From assembly GCA_003563915.1 (NCBI GenBank), contig PWTE01000056.1, forward strand, positions 1 to 47,986: a stretch of DNA of 47,986 nt. Direction: 5' to 3'. Shown here piece by piece: positions 1-7,041 of this stretch; within the stretch, counting starts at the first letter, position 1; the number at the start of each line of letters is the position of its first letter. The stretch comes from Nitriliruptoraceae bacterium. Its GTDB lineage: Bacteria; Actinomycetota; Nitriliruptoria; Nitriliruptorales; Nitriliruptoraceae. The position numbers and the translations under genes were made by a program. The notes beneath the pieces were generated by a model. The model had not been told where the DNA came from. It searched no databases and saw nothing but the letters and a program-made list of their open reading frames with translations.

Positions 1-285
1 CAGGGCGAGCCACGCGGCCGTGATCGATCCCGTCGCCGAGGCGATCGCGGCGAGCAGCAGGCCTGAACCGAGAACCGGTTCGGGCGTCCCGCAGGCGATG
101 AAACATCCCGTGAACGTGATGACCCCCATGAACCAGAGGTAGACCGTCAGCAAGCCCAACGCCGGTGCCGTGACACCCAGGGCGACCCGGGCCACGGGAT
201 GGAGCCGGTCGGGCGATCGCGAGGTGGGGCCGACCTGGTGATCCACGCGGCGTGTCTGCAGGGGTCCGTCGGTTGGCGGGGTCAT
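1..285 (-). CDS. Integral membrane protein, 5' part only (cut by window start)
   Basis: The first 95 codons of a minus-strand gene are present; the rest lies outside the window. The ATG at 285 has a good ribosome binding site (TTGGAG, five bases upstream). The N-terminus is about 37 polar residues rich in Pro, Arg and Asp. Two hydrophobic stretches follow, at about residues 38-66 (including LGLLTVYLWFMGVITFTG) and 75-95 (LLLAAIASATGS), which look like membrane helices. It lies downstream of trmD on the same strand but beyond a predicted terminator, so it is probably a separate transcript. I do not recognise the family. Confidence 0.6.
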   Translation of the reverse strand, partial: MTPPTDGPLQTRRVDHQVGPTSRSPDRLHPVARVALGVTAPALGLLTVYLWFMGVITFTGCFIACGTPEPVLGSGLLLAAIASATGSITAAWLAL

Positions 286-342
286 GGCAGCTCCAAGGAG
301 GTCGGTGGCGTGCCATCGTCTCCCGATCGGGCGCCCGGAGCT

Positions 343-382
343 GTAGGGGAACCACCCCGGATCTCGGGTGGGGACCCCCTAC
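343..382 (-). terminator. Hairpin at the trmD stop codon, probable operon terminator
   Basis: GTAGGGG (343-349) pairs with CCCCTAC (376-382) and CCACCC (352-357) pairs with GGGTGG (366-371). This gives a long GC-rich stem with a small internal loop and an 8-base apical loop. The stem begins inside the TAG stop of trmD on the minus strand. There is no T-tract, as is common in GC-rich actinobacteria. Confidence 0.6.
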
Positions 383-1134
383 TCGTCCTCGTCGAGCAGA
401 TCCGGGCGGCGGGTCCGGGTGAGCTCCTCCGCCTGCCGTCGGCGCCAGGTCGCGACGGCGCCGTGGTCGCCGGAGGTCAGGACCTGCGGGACCACGCGTC
501 CGCGCACCTCGGCCGGCCGGGTGTAGTGGGGGTACTCCAGGAGCCCGTCAGCGAAGGACTCGTCGGTGGGCGAGTCCTCGTTGCCGACCACACCTGGCAG
601 CAGGCGCGTCACCGCCTCGATCACGACAGTTGCAGCCACCTCGCCGCCGAAGAGCACGTAGTCGCCGATCGACACCTCGTCGGTCGCGACCAGGTCGTGG
701 ACCCGCTCGTCGATCCCCTCGTAGCGGCCACACAGCAGGACGAGCCGCTCCTCGGCAGCGAGGTCGCGCGCGAGCGACTGGGTGAAGGGCCGACCTCGGG
801 GGGTGAGCAGCACGGTGCGTGGGCGTGGTCCGCCCGCCACGTGGACCGCGTCCGGGTGCGGGTCGGATCGACCGACGACCGCCTGCGGACGCAGGTCGTT
901 CCAGACGGCCTCGGCCGCCCAGAGCCAGACGTCCGGCCGCATGACCATGCCGGCACCTCCCCCGTACGGCGTGTCGTCGACGCTGCGGTGGCGATCGGTG
1001 GTGAAGTCCCGCAGGTCGTGCAGACGCAGGTCGAGCTGCCCTTCGGCGACGGCCTTGCCGAGCAGCGACGTGGACAGCGGACCGTCGAACCACCCCGGGA
1101 AGATCGTCAGGATGTCCAGACGTCGTAGGGTCAC
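379..1134 (-). CDS. trmD: tRNA (guanine-N1)-methyltransferase TrmD
   Basis: TrmD methylates N1 of G37 in tRNAs using S-adenosylmethionine and so prevents +1 frameshifting. At 251 residues it has the usual length. The start RRLDILTIFPGWFDGPLSTS, the motif DTPYGGGAGMVMRPD and the SPOUT-knot segments LLCGRYEGIDERV and SIGDYVLFGGEVAA are all present. The start is a GTG at 1134 that overlaps the TGA of rimM in a GTGA, so the two are probably translationally coupled. It is the last gene of the rpsP-khpA-rimM-trmD group and is followed by a strong hairpin. Confidence 0.97.
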   Translation of the reverse strand: MTLRRLDILTIFPGWFDGPLSTSLLGKAVAEGQLDLRLHDLRDFTTDRHRSVDDTPYGGGAGMVMRPDVWLWAAEAVWNDLRPQAVVGRSDPHPDAVHVAGGPRPRTVLLTPRGRPFTQSLARDLAAEERLVLLCGRYEGIDERVHDLVATDEVSIGDYVLFGGEVAATVVIEAVTRLLPGVVGNEDSPTDESFADGLLEYPHYTRPAEVRGRVVPQVLTSGDHGAVATWRRRQAEELTRTRRPDLLDEDE

Positions 1135-1718
1135 CGGGGGCTCCCGTCGGAGTGCTCGTCGCCGGGCTCGATGCCGGCATCGGGCCGGACCACCTCGGCG
1201 TCCGTGGGGTCGAGGAGCCCGTCGGGGAGGTCTCGGACGCGGAGGAGCAGGCTGCCGGCCCCGTCCTCCTCGACCTCGACGAGATCGTCGACGGCGGGGA
1301 GCAGCCAGGTGGTGCCATCCTCGCGGGCTACCTCGAGGAGGTCGTAGCCCGCGGCAGACGGGAGCTCGATCAGCGCATCGACGGTGCCGAGCAGGCGGTC
1401 ACCGTCGTCGCGGACGGGCAGGCCGACCAGTTCGTGGACGTAGAACGTGTCGCTGTCACCGAGGTCCACCGGCGGGGCGGTGAGCTCACGGCCACGCAGC
1501 AGTTCGGCGCTGGTGCGGTCCGTGACGTGGTCGAACCGGAGCAGCATGCGGCCCTGGTGGGGGCGGCTGCTCGCGATGGTGGCGGCCCGGCCGCCGACGT
1601 GGACCTCGGTGCCGGCGTCGAAGCGTCCGGGCACGTCGGAGAGGACATCCACGGCGACCTCGCCGTGGACGCCGTGGGGCTTGACGATGCGCCCGATCGT
1701 GACGAGTTCGGGGGTCAA
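1131..1718 (-). CDS. rimM: Ribosome maturation factor RimM
   Basis: RimM binds ribosomal protein S19 and assists late assembly of the 30S subunit head. The 195-residue protein has the N-terminal beta-barrel (TIGRIVKPHGVHGEVAVDV, residues about 6-25) and the C-terminal PRC-barrel (FYVHELVGLPVRDDGDRLLG). The best start is a TTG at 1718, because GAGGAG lies five bases upstream and no ATG/GTG in frame is better placed. It overlaps trmD by four bases. A 141-bp structured gap separates it from khpA, unlike the tight overlaps elsewhere in the operon. Confidence 0.95.
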   Translation of the reverse strand: MTPELVTIGRIVKPHGVHGEVAVDVLSDVPGRFDAGTEVHVGGRAATIASSRPHQGRMLLRFDHVTDRTSAELLRGRELTAPPVDLGDSDTFYVHELVGLPVRDDGDRLLGTVDALIELPSAAGYDLLEVAREDGTTWLLPAVDDLVEVEEDGAGSLLLRVRDLPDGLLDPTDAEVVRPDAGIEPGDEHSDGSPR

Positions 1719-1754
1719 TGCGGCTCCTCGTGACGCGGGAACCGTACAACGCGA

Positions 1755-1838
1755 AGGTTGGCGGCCGTAGGCGTCGGTATCCGACGCTTCAGACCTCCAA
1801 CCTCAGGGAGCGAGGCCGGCCGATCCAAGCGGCCGGCC
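1755..1838 (-). promoter_or_regulatory. Structured khpA-rimM intergenic region, possible attenuator or translation-control element
   Basis: Two structures lie between the khpA stop and the rimM start. Coming from khpA, the first is GGCCGGCC (1831-1838) pairing with GGCCGGCC (1814-1821) around a 9-base loop. The second is a compound structure: AGGTTGG (1755-1761) pairs with CCAACCT (1797-1803) and encloses a perfect hairpin GCGTCGG-TAT-CCGACGC (1771-1787). The second ends about 25 bases before the GAGGAG of rimM. In E. coli the rpsP-rimM junction is known to hold mRNA structure that lowers rimM-trmD expression relative to ribosomal proteins. A similar role here is inferred from position only. 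Confidence 0.5.
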
Positions 1839-1859
1839 GCCGATGGGGGGTTGAACGGA

Positions 1860-2096
1860 TCAGTCCATGATCTCGACGGTGACGTTCTCGTCGTCGAGGG
1901 AGCCGGCGGCCTTGACCAGGGTCCGCAGGGCCTTGGCGGTGCGGCCGCGCTTGCCGATGACCTTGCCGAGGTCCTCCTGGTTGACGTGCAGTTCCAGGAC
2001 GGTCTCGCGGGGATCGTCATCGACCTCGATCCGGACGTCGTCCGGGTGGTCGACGAGCTGCTTCGCGACGAACTCCAGGACGTCCTCGGACCTCAT
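1860..2096 (-). CDS. khpA: KH-domain RNA-binding protein KhpA
   Basis: This is a small single-KH protein of 78 residues whose RNA-binding loop GKRG sits at residues 48-51 (KVIGKRGRTAKALRTLVKAA). KhpA proteins bind many RNAs, often with KhpB, and affect cell division and wall synthesis in Gram-positive bacteria. The ATG overlaps the TGA of rpsP as ATGA, so translation is coupled to S16. The gene order rpsP-khpA-rimM-trmD is standard in actinobacteria and Firmicutes. Confidence 0.93.
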   Translation of the reverse strand: MRSEDVLEFVAKQLVDHPDDVRIEVDDDPRETVLELHVNQEDLGKVIGKRGRTAKALRTLVKAAGSLDDENVTVEIMD

Positions 2097-2503
2097 GCGT
2101 CACCATCCGTGTCGGTGGTCGCTTCGGCGGCCTCATCGGCTGGAGCCTCGGCCACCTCCGCGGCCTCGGCGGCCTCGGCAGCCTTGGCGCGCGCCTTCTT
2201 GGAGACCTTCACCTTCTCCTGGGTGCGTTCGCGGGCCGGCTTGTCGTCGGGCTTGAACTGCTCCCAGACGCCGGTGATGCGCAGCAGGTGCTTGACGGCC
2301 TCGGTGGGCTGGGCGCCGTGCTGCAGCCAGTGCAGCGCACGATCGCCGTCTATCTGGACGTAGGAGGGGTCCTCGAGCGGTCGGTACTCACCGAAGATCT
2401 CGATGAACCGGCCGTTGCGCGGCGACCGCGAGTCGGCCGCGACGACGCGGTAGGTCGGACGCTTGACGGTGCCTTCACGACGAAGGCGCAGCTTGACAGC
2501 CAT
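2093..2503 (-). CDS. rpsP: 30S ribosomal protein S16
   Basis: The start MAVKLRLRREGTVKRPTYRV followed by AADSRSPRNGRFIEIFGEY is the S16 signature. The ATG at 2503 has GGAAGAG six bases upstream; an upstream in-frame extension is not supported. The protein has 136 residues. The last roughly 45 form a Lys/Ala/Glu-rich low-complexity tail (KARAKAAEAAEAAEVAEAPA) that turns acidic at the end, as seen in several actinobacterial S16 proteins. S16 stabilises 16S rRNA folding in the 30S body. The 241-bp gap to ffh contains a TAGGCT (minus strand, 2690-2695) that could be a -10 box, but no good -35. Confidence 0.95.
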   Translation of the reverse strand: MAVKLRLRREGTVKRPTYRVVAADSRSPRNGRFIEIFGEYRPLEDPSYVQIDGDRALHWLQHGAQPTEAVKHLLRITGVWEQFKPDDKPARERTQEKVKVSKKARAKAAEAAEAAEVAEAPADEAAEATTDTDGDA

Positions 2504-2744
2504 GGGGTGCTCTTCCGGTTGGCCACGTGACGCGACCGGCGTCACGGGCGGGTGGAGCCGAGCTGTACCGACACGGTGCCCGGGCGGCGGCCTCACCTGC
2601 TGCGGCGAGGTGGCTCGGGAACGGTGCGGCGGAGATCGGCCGGTGGATGTCCACGTCCGGGGGCGAGGGCCCGGGGACGCAGCGCCTCAAGCCTACCCCA
2701 GCGCTGACCCGGCCCGCGAGCCCGGTGCACCACCAGGGGTTCCG

Positions 2745-4184
2745 TCAGCGCTTGCGCTTGGGAGCAGGCTGCAGGCCAGCGAAACCACCCATGCCACTCG
2801 GCCCCCCGGGCATCCCGCCTTGCTGCTGCATCTGGCGGAGCGCGGCGGCCTGGGCCTGGCGGCCCTTCTTGCCCTGGGGCTTGCTGCCCTGCTGGCCGGC
2901 CATCTTCGACGCGCTCTTCATCACCTTCTGCATCTGCTCGAACTGCTTCACCAGCCGGTTGACCTCGGTGACGGTGGTGCCGGAGCCAGCAGCGATCCGC
3001 TTGCGTCGTCGGCCGTTGAGGACCTTGGGCTTCTGCCGTTCCTCGGGGGTCATGGAGCGGATGATCGCCTCGACCCGAGCGACCTGCTTGTCGTCGATGT
3101 CGACGTCCTTCAACTGCTTGCCCATGCCCGGCATCATCCCGAGCAACCCCTGCAGCGAACCCATGCGCTTGAGCATCTGCATCTGTTGGAGGAAATCCTC
3201 GAGGGTGAACTCCCCGGACATCAGCGCTTCCTCGGCGCTGCGAGCCTCCTCCTCGGTGTAGGTGGCTTCGGCCTTCTCGATGAGCGTCATCACGTCGCCC
3301 ATCCCGAGGATGCGCGACGCCATGCGGTCGGGGTGGAAGGCCTCGAACTCGTCGAGCTTCTCCCCCACCGACGCGAACTTGATCGGCTTGCCGGTGACCT
3401 CGCGGACCGACAGGGCGGCACCACCGCGGGCGTCACCGTCGAGCTTGGAGAGGATGACCCCGTCGAACCCGACGCCGTCCTGGAAGGCCTTGGCGACGTT
3501 GACGGCGTCCTGCCCGATCATCGCGTCGATCACGAACAGGGTCTCGGACGCGTCGACCGCCTCGCGGATGTCACGGGCCTGCTCGAGCAGTTCCTCGTCG
3601 ATCGACAGCCGTCCCGCCGTGTCCACGATGACGACATCGCAGCCGGTCTCGCGGGCCTTCGCGATCGATTCGCGCGCGACGGGCACGGGGTCACCGGAGG
3701 TCGCCGGCGCGTACACGTGCACGCCGGCCTTCTCCGCGTTGACCTTCAGCTGCTCGACCGCCGCCGGTCGCTGCAGGTCGCAGGCCACGAGCATGGGGTT
3801 ACGCCCCTTGCTCTTCAACAGCTTGGCGAGCTTGCCTGCAGCGGTCGTCTTCCCGGAGCCCTGCAGGCCGGCCAGCATGATGACCGCCGGCTTGCCGGTG
3901 AGGTTCAGCCCCTCGGCCGGACCGCCGAGCGCCCGTTCGAGTTCCTGGCTGACCGCCTTGATGACCTGCTGCGAGGGGTTGAGGGCCTTGCTGATCTCCT
4001 CGCCGACCAGCTGCTCGCGCAGCCGCTCGACCATCCCCTTGACGACCTTGAAGTTGACGTCCGCCTCGAGCAGCGCGAGCCGGATCTCCTTCAGGGTCGC
4101 GTCGACCGTCTTCTCGTCGAGGCGGCCACGGCCCTTGACGCGGTCGAGCGCGGCCTCGAGCTTCGTGCTGAGCTGATCGAACAC
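2745..4184 (-). CDS. ffh: Signal recognition particle GTPase Ffh (SRP54)
   Basis: Ffh binds SRP RNA and signal sequences of nascent membrane and secreted proteins and docks on FtsY. The 479 residues show the N domain (FDQLSTKLEAALDRVKGRGR), the G domain with P-loop GLQGSGKT at 106-113, DTAGRLSIDEELL and TKLDGDARGGAA-type guanine motifs (SKLDGDARGG here), and a Met-rich M domain (DFLQQMQMLKRMGSLQGLLG). A flexible C-terminal tail is rich in Gln, Gly and Met. The start is a GTG at 4184 with AGGA upstream. It is the first gene of its transcription unit and is divergent from the dioxygenase-like gene at 4532. Confidence 0.97.
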   Translation of the reverse strand: MFDQLSTKLEAALDRVKGRGRLDEKTVDATLKEIRLALLEADVNFKVVKGMVERLREQLVGEEISKALNPSQQVIKAVSQELERALGGPAEGLNLTGKPAVIMLAGLQGSGKTTAAGKLAKLLKSKGRNPMLVACDLQRPAAVEQLKVNAEKAGVHVYAPATSGDPVPVARESIAKARETGCDVVIVDTAGRLSIDEELLEQARDIREAVDASETLFVIDAMIGQDAVNVAKAFQDGVGFDGVILSKLDGDARGGAALSVREVTGKPIKFASVGEKLDEFEAFHPDRMASRILGMGDVMTLIEKAEATYTEEEARSAEEALMSGEFTLEDFLQQMQMLKRMGSLQGLLGMMPGMGKQLKDVDIDDKQVARVEAIIRSMTPEERQKPKVLNGRRRKRIAAGSGTTVTEVNRLVKQFEQMQKVMKSASKMAGQQGSKPQGKKGRQAQAAALRQMQQQGGMPGGPSGMGGFAGLQPAPKRKR

Positions 4185-4302
4185 GGGCGGTCCTGGGCTG
4201 GTGGTCCGGGGCTTCTCGACCCGCGAGCGTAGCGGCCGCGCCCCCCTCCCTTCCGGCCGGCGCGTGCTACCTCGACGTCCCCGACCGCCACACCTCCGGA
4301 AG

Positions 4303-4416
4303 TGGCACGGATCCGCCCCGGCAGGTGACGCGCATCCCTGCCATCCCCGGGCTGGGCGACCGGACCGATCGGCAGTGGCCGGGATCCGCCCCGGCAGGTG
4401 ACGCCTATCGCTGCCA
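4303..4416. repeat. Tandem pair of 41-bp palindromic elements (copies A and B)
   Basis: Copy A spans 4303-4343 (TGGCACGGAT, 21 bases, ATCCCTGCCA). Copy B spans 4376-4416 (TGGCCGGGAT, 21 bases, ATCGCTGCCA). Both have 10-base arms and a 21-base centre, and the starts are 73 bases apart. A and B share a central block of more than 20 identical bases. The same architecture and the same 73-base period recur at 19378-19491. Arms here carry one (A) or two (B) mismatches. They occupy most of the 347-bp divergent gap between ffh and the gene at 4532, where I see no other coding sequence. Confidence 0.8.
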
Positions 4417-4531
4417 GCACCGGGCAGGGCACGGGGTGCGCGTGCGGGTGCGGGGGCGACGCGGAACTCGGATCAGGGTCGTAGGCTGCGGCGAGGTAGC
4501 AGCGACGGGCCGGACGACGGGGAGCGCGGCG

Positions 4532-5380
4532 GTGGCGGCGACAACGGTGGACGGCGACACCGTGGCGGCCTTCCGGCGCGACGGGGCCGTGTGCGTCCGG
4601 CGCGTCGCCGACGACGCCGAGGTGGCGCTGCTCCGCGACGGGGTGGAACGCAACCTCGCCGACCCGTCGCCGCGGTTCCTGGACGCCAGCGCCGAGGGCG
4701 ACGCCGGCCGGTTCGTCGAGGACTTCTGCAACTGGGACCGCATCCCGGAGTACACGCGGTTCATCGGCGGGTCACGGGCCCCGGCGGTCGCCGCCGAGCT
4801 GATGGGCGCCGACACCGTGCGGCTGTTCCACGACCACGTGCTGGTCAAGGAACCCGGCACCTCGACACCGACCCCGTGGCATCAGGACCAGCCCTACTAC
4901 AACGTGGACGGGCAGCAGACCTGCTCGATGTGGCTGGTGCTCGATCCCGTGCCGGAGCGCTCCAGCCTGACCTTCGTCGCCGGGTCGCACCGCGGCCCGT
5001 GGTTGCTGCCTCGCACCTTCAAGGACGCGCAGGCCCGGTGGTTCCCCGAGGGAAGCCTCGCGGACCTGCCGGATATCGACGGCGATCTCGCCCGTGATCC
5101 GGGCAGCCACCGGCTGCTGCGCTGGGCGCTCGAACCCGGCGACGCGGTGTTCTTCTCGATGCTGACGCTGCACAGCGCCGGCGGCGTCGACGGGCCCCAC
5201 CGACGGCGGGCGTACTCGTTGCGGTTCCTCGGCGACGACGTGACCCACGCACCGCGACCGTGGCGCACCTCACCGGACTTCCCCGGCCTGGAGGAGGAGC
5301 TCCCGGTCGGCGCACCGATGGACCATCCACGGTTCCCGGTGGTCTGGGACCACGGCCGGCCGGGAAGCCTGCGGATCTGA
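4532..5380 (+). CDS. Phytanoyl-CoA dioxygenase (PhyH) family Fe(II)/2-oxoglutarate oxygenase
   Basis: This is a non-haem iron, 2-oxoglutarate-dependent hydroxylase of the PhyH family; the substrate is unknown. The start is a GTG at 4532 with GGGGAG seven bases upstream, giving 282 residues. The iron ligands are visible: the HxD of TPWHQDQPYYNVDG (H117, D119) and the distal His in MLTLHSAGG, followed by the Arg of RRRAYSLRFLGDD that would hold 2-oxoglutarate. WLVLDPVPERSSLTFVAGSH is the typical family strand. It is alone on its strand between ffh and an ECF sigma gene. Its location is the ftsY-ffh slot that holds amtB-glnK-glnD in Streptomyces and Mycobacterium. Confidence 0.88.
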   Translation: MAATTVDGDTVAAFRRDGAVCVRRVADDAEVALLRDGVERNLADPSPRFLDASAEGDAGRFVEDFCNWDRIPEYTRFIGGSRAPAVAAELMGADTVRLFHDHVLVKEPGTSTPTPWHQDQPYYNVDGQQTCSMWLVLDPVPERSSLTFVAGSHRGPWLLPRTFKDAQARWFPEGSLADLPDIDGDLARDPGSHRLLRWALEPGDAVFFSMLTLHSAGGVDGPHRRRAYSLRFLGDDVTHAPRPWRTSPDFPGLEEELPVGAPMDHPRFPVVWDHGRPGSLRI

Positions 5381-5422
5381 CCACTCCGCGCGGGACTCCC
5401 CGGAGATGCAGACCAGATCGGA

Positions 5423-5449
5423 GGGAACCTTCCGGCGGGGCATCGCGTG
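5423..5449 (+). promoter_or_regulatory. Putative ECF-type promoter ahead of the sigma factor gene
   Basis: GGGAACC (5423-5429), 16 bases, then CGTG (5446-5449). This fits the GGGAAC-N16-CGTT pattern known for actinobacterial SigE-like ECF sigma factors. It would start RNA near 5455-5457, just ahead of the sigma gene, and suggests autoregulation. The last base differs from the usual T. Confidence 0.5.
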
Positions 5450-5468
5450 TCCTTGGTGAGCACCGACC

Positions 5469-6017
5469 GTGCGAACGGCCCACCGAGGCCTCACCCGAGC
5501 CGCTCACGGCAACGGAGGACGACACATCGGACGAGCGACCGATCCGACGTTCGAGCGTTTCTGGCACCAGGAGCGCGAACGGCTGCGTGGGGCGCTGACC
5601 TTCACACTCGACGACGCTGACCTGGCCGCCGAGGTCGTCGATGAGGCGATGACCCGCGCCTACGCCCGCTGGCGCAGCGTCGCCCGGCTGAACGACCCGG
5701 CCGGATGGGTGTTCCACGTCGCCATGAACATCGCACGCAGCGCGTTGCGCAAGCGCCGGCTGCGTCCGACGTTCGACCAGACCGACCCACAGGTCCTCGA
5801 ACGAGGACCCGCCACGAAAGACATCCCACCCGACCTCGACCTGTGGGCCGCGCTCCGCGACCTGCCGATCGCCCAACGTGAGGTGGTCGTGCTCCGATTC
5901 CACCTCGACTGGGCCCTGGAACGGATCGCTACCGCGGTAGATGCACCCGTCGGCACCGTCAAGAGCCGGCTCCATCGCGCCCTAGACACCCTGCAACAGA
6001 AGGAGCTGACAAGGTGA
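5469..6017 (+). CDS. ECF-type RNA polymerase sigma factor
   Basis: This sigma-70 family protein has only regions 2 and 4. Region 2 is FERFWHQERERLRGALTFTLDDADLAAEVVDEAMTRAYARW-like (about residues 28-70). Region 4 is LRDLPIAQREVVVLRFHLDW followed by the helix-turn-helix ERIATAVDAPVGTVKSRLHR. It overlaps the next gene by GTGA, the usual layout of a sigma factor and its membrane regulator. The start is uncertain: the GTG at 5469 has only a weak site (GGTGAG), while the strongest ribosome binding site, GGAGGA (5514-5519), lies six bases before an ATC codon (5526) that begins the conserved part. No in-frame ATG/GTG/TTG is near it. Confidence 0.85.
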   Translation: MRTAHRGLTRAAHGNGGRHIGRATDPTFERFWHQERERLRGALTFTLDDADLAAEVVDEAMTRAYARWRSVARLNDPAGWVFHVAMNIARSALRKRRLRPTFDQTDPQVLERGPATKDIPPDLDLWAALRDLPIAQREVVVLRFHLDWALERIATAVDAPVGTVKSRLHRALDTLQQKELTR

Positions 6018-6991
6018 GCCTCGAGACACAGCTCCGTGACGCCTTCCGGCAACGAGAGGAGCAGCTCCCCGACCGTCCCGGCGACCTGACCGCGGTCACG
6101 CGGCGCGGACAACGGCGACGCCAGGGCCACATCGCCCTCATGACGCTGATGGTGCTGAGCATCCTGGCCCTACCCACCTGGTGGCTGTCGGGCACCCTGA
6201 CAGAAGGCATCGTGGTCGAGCCGGCGGGCGAGACCGAGCAGCCGGCCTCCTTCGAACAGGTCGTGATGCTCGCCCCGAACGGCGACCGGGTCGAGGTGGC
6301 GGCACCCCCACAGCTGCCGACCAACTCCATCCAGGCCGTCGGCGAACTGCAGACCGGCGACCGTACGCTGCTGTCGGTTACCGTCGACCCTGCTTGGTCC
6401 GACCTCAGCTGGCCCGAGGACGAGCTGCCGGACGACGTGGAGATCAGCGCGCGCGGCGAACGCTGGAACGGCGAACTCTTCCAGGTCTCGGCGCCAGGCT
6501 TGCCACGCCCGGTGCTGCTGTGGCGCGGCGAGGCCTATGGGGTCCAGCTGATCCCGCTCGTGGACGAGGCCGACGAACTGGCCGACGTCATCACGCTCGC
6601 CGAACGTACGGATGGCGTCGTCGTCGAAGGCGACCCTGACGTGATCGACGATCCGAGCTGGGAGCAGCTCTGGGTCAGCGTCGGTGAGGTGGCCGAGGAT
6701 GACCCCGCCACCGGACGGGTCGCCCGGGAACGGTTGGCGGTACGGGTCGAGCTCCGCTCCGAGGCCACGGAGTCGCCACCCCGCACCGGACGTGGCCGTG
6801 AGGAGCTCACGCCCAAGGACATCGGCGCCGGCGAACTCTACGAGGATGGCGACGGGCGCCTGTGGGTCCTGGCGGGCAGTACGGTGATCAGCAACCTGTT
6901 CGAGTGGGAGCTCGGCGACCCCGAGCAGCGCGCGACGATGCGCGAGATCATGGAGCGGGTCCGCGCGAGCTGGGAGCCCGCCGAAGGGTGA
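6014..6991 (+). CDS. Single-pass membrane protein, probable regulator of the adjacent ECF sigma factor
   Basis: The 325-residue product has a cytosolic N-terminus of about 38 residues, rich in Arg and Gln (LRDAFRQREEQLPDRPGDLT). One membrane helix follows at about 39-58 (HIALMTLMVLSILALPTWWL), then a roughly 265-residue acidic outer domain. The GTG start overlaps the sigma factor TGA. That coupling and the topology fit an anti-sigma factor, but no zinc-binding ZAS motif (HxxxCxxC) is visible, so the class is not a standard one. I do not recognise the outer domain. Confidence 0.75.
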   Translation: MSLETQLRDAFRQREEQLPDRPGDLTAVTRRGQRRRQGHIALMTLMVLSILALPTWWLSGTLTEGIVVEPAGETEQPASFEQVVMLAPNGDRVEVAAPPQLPTNSIQAVGELQTGDRTLLSVTVDPAWSDLSWPEDELPDDVEISARGERWNGELFQVSAPGLPRPVLLWRGEAYGVQLIPLVDEADELADVITLAERTDGVVVEGDPDVIDDPSWEQLWVSVGEVAEDDPATGRVARERLAVRVELRSEATESPPRTGRGREELTPKDIGAGELYEDGDGRLWVLAGSTVISNLFEWELGDPEQRATMREIMERVRASWEPAEG

Positions 6992-7041
6992 CCCGATCCG
7001 CGCCCGTCAGCGGGCGACCCGATCCGCGCCCGTCAGCGGGC
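6990..7041. repeat. Perfect 26-bp tandem duplication with two hairpins at convergent gene ends
   Basis: The unit 6990-7015 is repeated exactly at 7016-7041. Each copy holds the hairpin CGCCCG-TCAG-CGGGCG. The first copy covers the end of the TGA of the membrane protein gene. The second copy covers the TGA and last codons (Ala-Arg) of ftsY on the other strand. The pair may work as a bidirectional terminator; there is no T-tract. Confidence 0.75.

Noticed and set aside
2463-4232. Long open frame opposite ffh
   Set aside because: It is the antisense frame of a high-GC gene: no family similarity, and ffh on the other strand is certain. The same holds for long frames opposite smc (8560-9942, 9961-11751), ptrB (16948-19308), recG (22499-23749) and gpsA (31138-32082).
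4455-4483. GGAACT followed by TAGGCT upstream of the PhyH-like gene as an ECF-controlled promoter
   Set aside because: Spacing and the -10 element do not fit the ECF pattern seen at 5423-5449, and the -35 does not fit a housekeeping promoter.
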